This document shows, piece after piece, positions 59,022-64,000 of a stretch of 64,000 bases of DNA. The position numbers and the translations under genes are program-made. The stretch covers positions 310,001 through 374,000 of the forward strand of contig CAWJRN010000018.1 of NCBI GenBank assembly GCA_963845265.1, given 5' to 3'. Position 1 is the stretch's first letter. The number at the start of each line of letters is the position of its first letter. This DNA is from DYRB01 sp963845265 (GTDB taxonomy: Bacteria > Pseudomonadota > Gammaproteobacteria > Chromatiales > Chromatiaceae). A model generated the notes under the pieces. It was not told the origin of the DNA, searched no databases, and was given only the letters and a program-made list of their open reading frames with translations.

Positions 59022-59900
59022 TCAAGCATCCAGGGCATCGGCCAGCAAGTGCGCCAGGTTCACCCGGTTGGTGGGGTGTGGCACGCTGTCGCTGGTCCAG
59101 ACCTGCGTAATGCCCGCCTCCGCCATGCGCCCCAGGGCCCCATCGCAGAAGAGCCCATGGGTCGCCAGCACGGAGATCGAGGCGGGGTCCAGGGGCTTTA
59201 GGGCTTGGGCCGTCGCGATCAGGGTCCCCCCGGTGCTGACCACGTCGTCCAGCAACACCACCGACCGGCCCAGGACGTCCAGCTCGGGCAGGGCGATGCG
59301 CACCTCCCGGTCGCCAAGGCGCTCCTTTCGCGCCACCCCGTAGTCGAGCCCCTGGACCGCGGCCACCGCCGCCACCCATTGGAGGGACTCGCTATCCGGG
59401 CCCAGCACCAGCGGATTTTCCAGATGCGTGGCGAGAAACTCGGCCATGGGCCCTGCTGCGCTCAAGGCGACCGCCCGCTGTACGGGGATGGCGTCCGCGA
59501 GGCTTGGGACCCGGTGGAGGTGTGGGTCCACCGTCACCAGGGTATCGAACCAGTCCGCCAACAAGGTGCCCAGCACGCGCTGGCTGACGGCCTCGCCGGG
59601 GACAAAGGCGGTGTCCTGGCGCATGTAGCAGAGATAGGGGGCGACCAGGGTGAGGTGTCGAACTCCCAGGTCCCGTGCCGTGGCGGCCGTCAGGACCAAC
59701 TCGAACAGCTTCTCGTTGGGGCGGTCCATGCCTCGATAGAGCACCACCCGCTCCGGCAGCGCGGGCGGCAGACGTACCCGACTCTCACCGTCCGGAAAAC
59801 GGTGGATGCCGACGCCAGCGTAGGGCAGGCCGGCTGCCGCGGCCATGGCCCTGGCCTGGACCTCACCTTCGGGGAACCCCACTACCAGAGCATCGCGCAT
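59022..59900 (-). CDS. Ribose-phosphate pyrophosphokinase-like protein (second PRPP-synthase type)
   Basis: A 292-residue phosphoribosyltransferase-fold protein. IHRFPDGESRVRLP matches the Prs FPDGE segment, YRGMDRPNEKLFELVLTAATARDLGVRHLTLVAPYLCYMRQD follows, and VVLLDDVVSTGGTLIATAQAL is the PRPP-binding loop. It is shorter than housekeeping Prs (315). ATG 59900 has GGGAG nine bases upstream; GTG 59906 is an alternative. It sits 150 bp downstream of an AMP-phosphorylase-type gene on the same strand, suggesting a joint role in ribose-phosphate or nucleotide salvage. Confidence 0.8.
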   Translation of the reverse strand: MRDALVVGFPEGEVQARAMAAAAGLPYAGVGIHRFPDGESRVRLPPALPERVVLYRGMDRPNEKLFELVLTAATARDLGVRHLTLVAPYLCYMRQDTAFVPGEAVSQRVLGTLLADWFDTLVTVDPHLHRVPSLADAIPVQRAVALSAAGPMAEFLATHLENPLVLGPDSESLQWVAAVAAVQGLDYGVARKERLGDREVRIALPELDVLGRSVVLLDDVVSTGGTLIATAQALKPLDPASISVLATHGLFCDGALGRMAEAGITQVWTSDSVPHPTNRVNLAHLLADALDA

Positions 59901-60007
59901 CGTCACAAACTCCCGCTAGGTCACTGCTGGGACGCAGGCACAAGGTATGCGGACCGACAAGGCGCTGTCCGCACTTCCCGGCCACCGGGCTCGATTCGCC
60001 TCGCCCG

Positions 60008-60032
60008 GTCGCGCCGAAGTCGGCGCTCCCAC
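60008..60032 (-). repeat. REP-like palindromic repeat, copy 2
   Basis: On the minus strand the unit starts GTGGGAGC and contains the palindrome GCCGA-CTTC-GGCGC. It matches the copy at 19333 in 21 of 25 positions. It lies between the phosphorylase and PRPP-synthase-like genes. Confidence 0.55.
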
Positions 60033-60051
60033 ACCCCACCCTCCGACAAGA

Positions 60052-61614
60052 TCAACAGTTGACGCTCAACCCCGACAGCCCGCGCAACGGTGGACCGGGC
60101 TCTCCGACCCGGTAGCCGCTGTCCCGACCGGCCAACGCCCGGGCGAAGCGAAAGTCGGCCGGAAACTCCGCATGGATGGCGTATAGCGCCTCACCCTGCT
60201 GGACCGCGTCGCCCTGCTTGTGCAGCAGGTCGACCCCAGCCCCCTTATCCAGGGGTGCCCCGGCGACGCGGGCAATGCGGGCGATTTGTAGATTGTCGAT
60301 GCTCAGCACGATGCCATCCTGTTGGGCCGCGACCTCGTGGCGCAGGACCCCAGGACCGGCCGGCTCGAGGTTCCGCCCCTGCGCCTCGCAGATCGCCTCC
60401 ATCTTGGCCAGGGCCGCGCCCGACTCCAGGAGTTGGGTGGCGAGCGCTAGGCCGCCGCCGCCGCGCACTTGAGGGTCCAGCTCCAGCAGGCGCCCGGCGA
60501 GCACCAGCGACTTGTCCCTCAGGTCCGCCGGTGCCTGGGGGTCTCGACGGAGCACCGCCATGACATCGCGGGCCTCCAGGACCGGGCCGATACCACGTCC
60601 GACGGGCTGGCTACCATCGGTGAGCAGGACCTCCAGGTGCATACCCAGGCTGTCGCCGACGTACTCGAAGAGTTTGCGCAGGGCCAGGGCCTCCTGACTC
60701 CCGCGGACCTTGGCCGTAGGACCCACCGGGATGTCGATGAGCAAGTGCGTGGAGCCTGCGGCGAGCTTCTTCGCCAGGATCGAGGCAACCATCTGGCCTG
60801 GCGAGTCCAGGGACAGGGGCCGCTCCACGGCGATCAGGGCGTCGTCTACGGGTGCCAGCCGGGCGGTGCCGCCCCAGGCCAGAAAACCGCGCTCCCGCCG
60901 GATGATCTCCCCCAGGCGTTCGGGCGATAGCTCGACTCGGGCCAGCACCTCCATGGTGTCGGCGGTCCCAGAGGGCGAGGTGATGGCCCGTGAGGACGTC
61001 TTGGGAAAGGGCAGCCCATGGGCGGCGACGATGGGTACGACGATCATGCTCGTGCGGTTGCCCGGGACCCCGCCGACACAGTGCTTGTCCACCACCAGGG
61101 ACTCGCCCCAGTCGAGTCGCTGGCCGCCCTCGGCCATGGCCCGGGTGAACCACAGGACCTCCTCACGCTCCAGGCCGACCTGGGCGCAGGCGACCACGAA
61201 GGCGGTCATCTCAATCTTGGAGTAGCGATTGGCGCCGATGTCTCGGACCACCGCGGAGAACTCCGCCGCGTCCAGGCGCTCGCCGCGGATCTTGCGATGC
61301 ACCGCCGCCAGCGACCCCGGCGGACGGGCGTGGGCGACGCGCACCCGGCATCCTGGTTCCATGCCCAACTGAGCGAAGGCCTGCTCGGCGAGGCCCAGCT
61401 CGTCCGGGGCTGTGATGGACGGGTCATCCACTACGTTGAGCACCGCCAGCACCCCCGCCGAGCCCTCCGTGGGCCCTTCGGCTGCCCCGACCTCGACCTT
61501 GTTCAGGGCCTGAAACCCCTCGCTGCGATAGGTCGCGCAGCCGCGGTGCAGGTAGGCGACGTTCTCGTGGTAGGTGTCGATAGCGACCCGACGCAGCTTG
61601 AGGGTCTCGGGCAT
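60052..61614 (-). CDS. AMP/thymidine phosphorylase family protein
   Basis: A 520-residue protein starting MPETLKLRRVAIDTYHENVAYLHR. An N-terminal domain of about 90 residues, absent from E. coli DeoA (440), precedes the phosphorylase core. Core signatures are VVDKHCVGGVPGNRTSMIVVPIVAAHGLPFPKTSSRAITSPSGTADTMEVLARVE and PVGPTAKVRG. The VGGVPGN and KTSSRAIT-SGTADTMEV forms are those of archaeal AMP phosphorylase rather than DeoA. It probably splits a nucleoside or NMP with phosphate; AMP giving ribose-1,5-bisphosphate is a reasonable but unproven substrate. Confidence 0.85.
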   Translation of the reverse strand: MPETLKLRRVAIDTYHENVAYLHRGCATYRSEGFQALNKVEVGAAEGPTEGSAGVLAVLNVVDDPSITAPDELGLAEQAFAQLGMEPGCRVRVAHARPPGSLAAVHRKIRGERLDAAEFSAVVRDIGANRYSKIEMTAFVVACAQVGLEREEVLWFTRAMAEGGQRLDWGESLVVDKHCVGGVPGNRTSMIVVPIVAAHGLPFPKTSSRAITSPSGTADTMEVLARVELSPERLGEIIRRERGFLAWGGTARLAPVDDALIAVERPLSLDSPGQMVASILAKKLAAGSTHLLIDIPVGPTAKVRGSQEALALRKLFEYVGDSLGMHLEVLLTDGSQPVGRGIGPVLEARDVMAVLRRDPQAPADLRDKSLVLAGRLLELDPQVRGGGGLALATQLLESGAALAKMEAICEAQGRNLEPAGPGVLRHEVAAQQDGIVLSIDNLQIARIARVAGAPLDKGAGVDLLHKQGDAVQQGEALYAIHAEFPADFRFARALAGRDSGYRVGEPGPPLRGLSGLSVNC

Positions 61615-61888
61615 GGCAGTGGCTCCAGTTGGTCGCGGCGCGCCAATCGCTCGCCCGGCTCGCCGCATGGTCCTTAGTATCGTCTACCTGGACCGGACCT
61701 TTGGCTTTTCGCAAGGACGACGTGCCGCGGCCCTTGCTAGGCCTGATTTACCACCAAGGGCGCCTCGCCCGCCAGCTCCATGGTCCGTCAGTTCGGCCAT
61801 TGCGGGAGCCCGGCTTTACCCCAACACCCGAATCCGGGAGAATCCGGTGCGGTAGCCCGTCGTCCTGGCTCCAGGAATCCCCGCACCC

Positions 61889-62650
61889 ATGCATTGCACC
61901 TTCGAACATCCTCTCAACGAACGCTTCCGCACCTTCCTGCGGTTGGAGCATCTGTTTGAGAAGGCCAGGTACTTTCTACCCCAGGAAGACCCCTGGGCGA
62001 CCCGCGTCGCCATCGAGTCCCTGTTGGACATCGTCTCCATCACCTCCCGGGCGGATGTGAAGAACGAGCTGATCAAGGAGCTCGACCGCAATGGGGCGAC
62101 CCTGACCCGAATCGCCAGCCAACCGGGCGTGGACCCGGATGCACTGGGGCGCGTGATGGGTCAACTTGACCGCGCCCAGTCGGATCTGATGCGGCTCACC
62201 GGCCCTATCGGTCAGACCGCCAGGGAGGACGAGTTCCTCAAGGGCATCGCCCAGCGCAACAGCATCCCCGGCGGGACTTGCAGCTTCGATCTACCCAGTT
62301 TCCACTATTGGCTGATCCAACCCATGGAGGCACGCGAACGACGCTTCGCTGCCTGGATGCAGGACATTGCCCCGGTGGAGACAGCCATCCGCCTGGTACT
62401 CTCCCTCGTCCGGGATAGCGCCAGACCAAGACGGGTGGTCGCGGAGGCGGGGTTCTTCCAAGAGGCCCTGAACATCCAGGCCCCGGCCCAATTGGTGCGC
62501 GTCACCCTCAGCGACGGTCAGGCAGTCTTTCCGGAGGTCAGCGGACACAAGAGCCGCTTCAGCATCCGCTTCCTGACCCCGGAGGCCGGTGGTCGCCCCG
62601 TCCAGAGCCGCGAGGACGTGGACTTCACCCTGACCTGTTGCGTGTTTTGA
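61889..62650 (+). CDS. zapD: Cell division protein ZapD
   Basis: A 253-residue FtsZ-associated protein (DUF1342). It begins MHCTFEHPLNERFRTFLRLEHLFEKA, and SFDLPSFHYWLIQPMEARERRFAAWM is characteristic of ZapD. ZapD cross-links FtsZ filaments. Its stop overlaps the yacG start, a conserved zapD-yacG pair. Confidence 0.95.
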   Translation: MHCTFEHPLNERFRTFLRLEHLFEKARYFLPQEDPWATRVAIESLLDIVSITSRADVKNELIKELDRNGATLTRIASQPGVDPDALGRVMGQLDRAQSDLMRLTGPIGQTAREDEFLKGIAQRNSIPGGTCSFDLPSFHYWLIQPMEARERRFAAWMQDIAPVETAIRLVLSLVRDSARPRRVVAEAGFFQEALNIQAPAQLVRVTLSDGQAVFPEVSGHKSRFSIRFLTPEAGGRPVQSREDVDFTLTCCVF

Positions 62651-62859
62651 TGACGATCATCGTCCCCTGCCCGACCTGCGCCAAGCCGGTCCCCTGGACC
62701 CCTGAGTCGGAGTTTCGGCCCTTTTGTTCCAAGCGCTGCCGCCTGATCGACCTGGGCGAGTGGCTGAACGAGGGTCATGTGATCCCCGAACCCATCGATG
62801 GCGCCCTGCCAGAGGGCGACCGCGACGACCGCGACGACCGCGATGACTGGCCTCGCTAG
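62650..62859 (+). CDS. yacG: DNA gyrase inhibitor YacG
   Basis: A 69-residue zinc-ribbon protein. The four Cys ligands are in VPCPTCAKPVPW and RPFCSKRCRLIDLGEWLNEG. ATG 62650 shares its A with the zapD TGA. The C-terminus is an unusual Asp/Arg repeat (DRDDRDDRDD). YacG binds GyrB and blocks DNA binding. The last four bases overlap the convergent argH. Confidence 0.93.
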   Translation: MTIIVPCPTCAKPVPWTPESEFRPFCSKRCRLIDLGEWLNEGHVIPEPIDGALPEGDRDDRDDRDDWPR

Positions 62860-64000
62860 TCTTGGGCCAATCGTTCGCGCATCCGGGCGATGGCCGCCCG
62901 CACCTGCCGAGGTGCCGTGCCGCCAATATGATCCCGGGCGGCCACGGAGCCATCCAGGGACAACACCTTGAAGATGTCGCTATCGATCAGGGGTGAGAAG
63001 CTACGTAGCTCTTCCAGGGACATGTCTGCCAGGTCCCGCCCCTCGCGCACACCGAAGGCGACTGCCTTTCCAACCACCTCGTGGGCGTCACGGAAGGGAA
63101 TTCCGCGTCGCACCAGGTAATCGGCCAGGTCGGTGGCGGTGGCGAAGCCCTGGCGGGCGGCGTCGCGCATGGCCTCGCGCCGACAGGTCAGGGCCCCCAT
63201 CATCTCGGCGAAGACCTTGAGGGAGCCGCGCAGGGTATCGGCGGTGTCGAAGAGCGGTTCCTTGTCTTCCTGGTTGTCCTTGTTGTAGGCGAGCGGCTGG
63301 CCCTTCATCAGCGTCAGCAGCCCGATCAGGTGGCCAAACACCCGCCCGGTCTTGCCGCGCACCAGCTCGGGTACGTCCGGGTTTTTCTTCTGGGGCATGA
63401 TCGAGGAGCCGGTGCAGAAGGCGTCGGACAAATCGATGAAACCGAACTGAGCGGATGACCAGAGGATCAGCTCCTCCGAACAGCGCGACAGGTGCATCAT
63501 CAGGATGGCCGCATCGGCGGCGAATTCGCAGGCAAAATCCCGATCCGAGACCGCATCCAGAGAGTTCTCCGCGGGACGGTCGAAACCGAGAAGCTCGGCT
63601 GTCTGGTTGCGGTCGATGGGGTACGAGGTCCCGGCCAGGGCAGCAGCCCCCAGGGGCATCACATTGGCCCGGCGCCGGCAGTCGGCGAAGCGCTCGCGAT
63701 CCCGCTCCAGCATCTCGACCCAGGCCATCATGTGGTGACCGAAGGTGATGGGCTGGGCGACCTGCAAGTGGGTGAAGCCCGGCATGACGGTGTCTGCCTC
63801 GCGCTCGGCCAGCTCCACCAGGGCCAGCTCCAGGCGAGCGATGGCGGCGCGGATGGCGTCGATCTCGTCACGCAGAAACAGTCGGATGTCCGTGGCCACC
63901 TGGTCGTTGCGCGAGCGACCGGTGTGGAGCTTCTTGCCCGCCTCGCCAATGTCTGCGGTGAGGGCGGTCTCGACATTCATGTGGACATCTTCCAGCGGCA
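62856..64000 (-). CDS. argH: Argininosuccinate lyase (5' part beyond the window)
   Basis: The visible 381 codons cover most of the enzyme, from PLEDVHMNVETAL at the right edge to the stop at 62856. Fumarase/aspartase superfamily motifs are GEAGKKLHTGRSRNDQVATD, PGFTHLQVAQPITFGHHM and the signature GSSIMPQKKNPDVPELVRGKTGRV. Only about 80-90 N-terminal residues are missing. It cleaves argininosuccinate to arginine and fumarate. Confidence 0.97.
   Translation of the reverse strand, partial: PLEDVHMNVETALTADIGEAGKKLHTGRSRNDQVATDIRLFLRDEIDAIRAAIARLELALVELAEREADTVMPGFTHLQVAQPITFGHHMMAWVEMLERDRERFADCRRRANVMPLGAAALAGTSYPIDRNQTAELLGFDRPAENSLDAVSDRDFACEFAADAAILMMHLSRCSEELILWSSAQFGFIDLSDAFCTGSSIMPQKKNPDVPELVRGKTGRVFGHLIGLLTLMKGQPLAYNKDNQEDKEPLFDTADTLRGSLKVFAEMMGALTCRREAMRDAARQGFATATDLADYLVRRGIPFRDAHEVVGKAVAFGVREGRDLADMSLEELRSFSPLIDSDIFKVLSLDGSVAARDHIGGTAPRQVRAAIARMRERLAQD

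Overview
The window reads as about 64 kb of a high-GC gammaproteobacterial chromosome. The gene orders yebC-ruvCAB-ybgC-tolQRAB-pal-cpoB-tRNA-Lys, glnA/ntrBC and glyQS are typical of Gammaproteobacteria. The general protein flavour, including DUF4124 and OPT proteins and the style of the mobile elements, resembles Chromatiales (purple sulfur bacteria and relatives). No photosynthesis or sulfur-oxidation gene is present, so that placement is an inference.

Positions 1-27.3 kb are mostly ordinary chromosome. In order they hold: a cut 2OG-oxygenase-like gene; a frameshifted phosphotransferase/P-loop kinase gene; small membrane proteins; a Uma2 nuclease; mnmG; a MoxR-DUF58-transglutaminase operon; an OPT transporter; a secreted metallophosphoesterase; the nitrogen-control block ntrC-ntrB-DUF4124-glnA with a near-consensus NtrC operator; a cation-efflux transporter; glyQ-glyS-mazG-like-gmhB-plsC; and gyrB. 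Two 16-bp parS (ParB-binding) sites lie directly upstream of gyrB, so this part of the chromosome is probably close to the replication origin.

Positions 27.7-49 kb form an accessory region of nested and broken mobile DNA. A DDE-transposase/ATPase element (about 28.2-34.5 kb) was interrupted, just before its catalytic Glu codon, by a 3.4-kb serine-recombinase element. Next to it, an IS91-family transposase gene was interrupted by a second, 2.8-kb serine-recombinase element. Joining the target sequences across each insertion restores the target reading almost perfectly and leaves a 4-bp shared sequence at each pair of ends (AAGG and CCGT). Both recombinase elements carry small accessory genes in the same order. 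Beyond them lie a sensor kinase (HDOD-GAF-HisKA) and a response regulator (REC-PAS-GGDEF-EAL) separated by a dead IS1595-type transposase, then a SPOR-domain membrane protein, gene fragments and a small DUF5681 phage-type cluster next to the 3' end of tRNA-Lys.

Positions 49-64 kb are again conserved chromosome: the Tol-Pal envelope system, the RuvABC Holliday-junction machinery, a PilZ protein, a PRPP-synthetase-like gene next to an AMP-phosphorylase-type gene, zapD-yacG, and argH running off the right edge.
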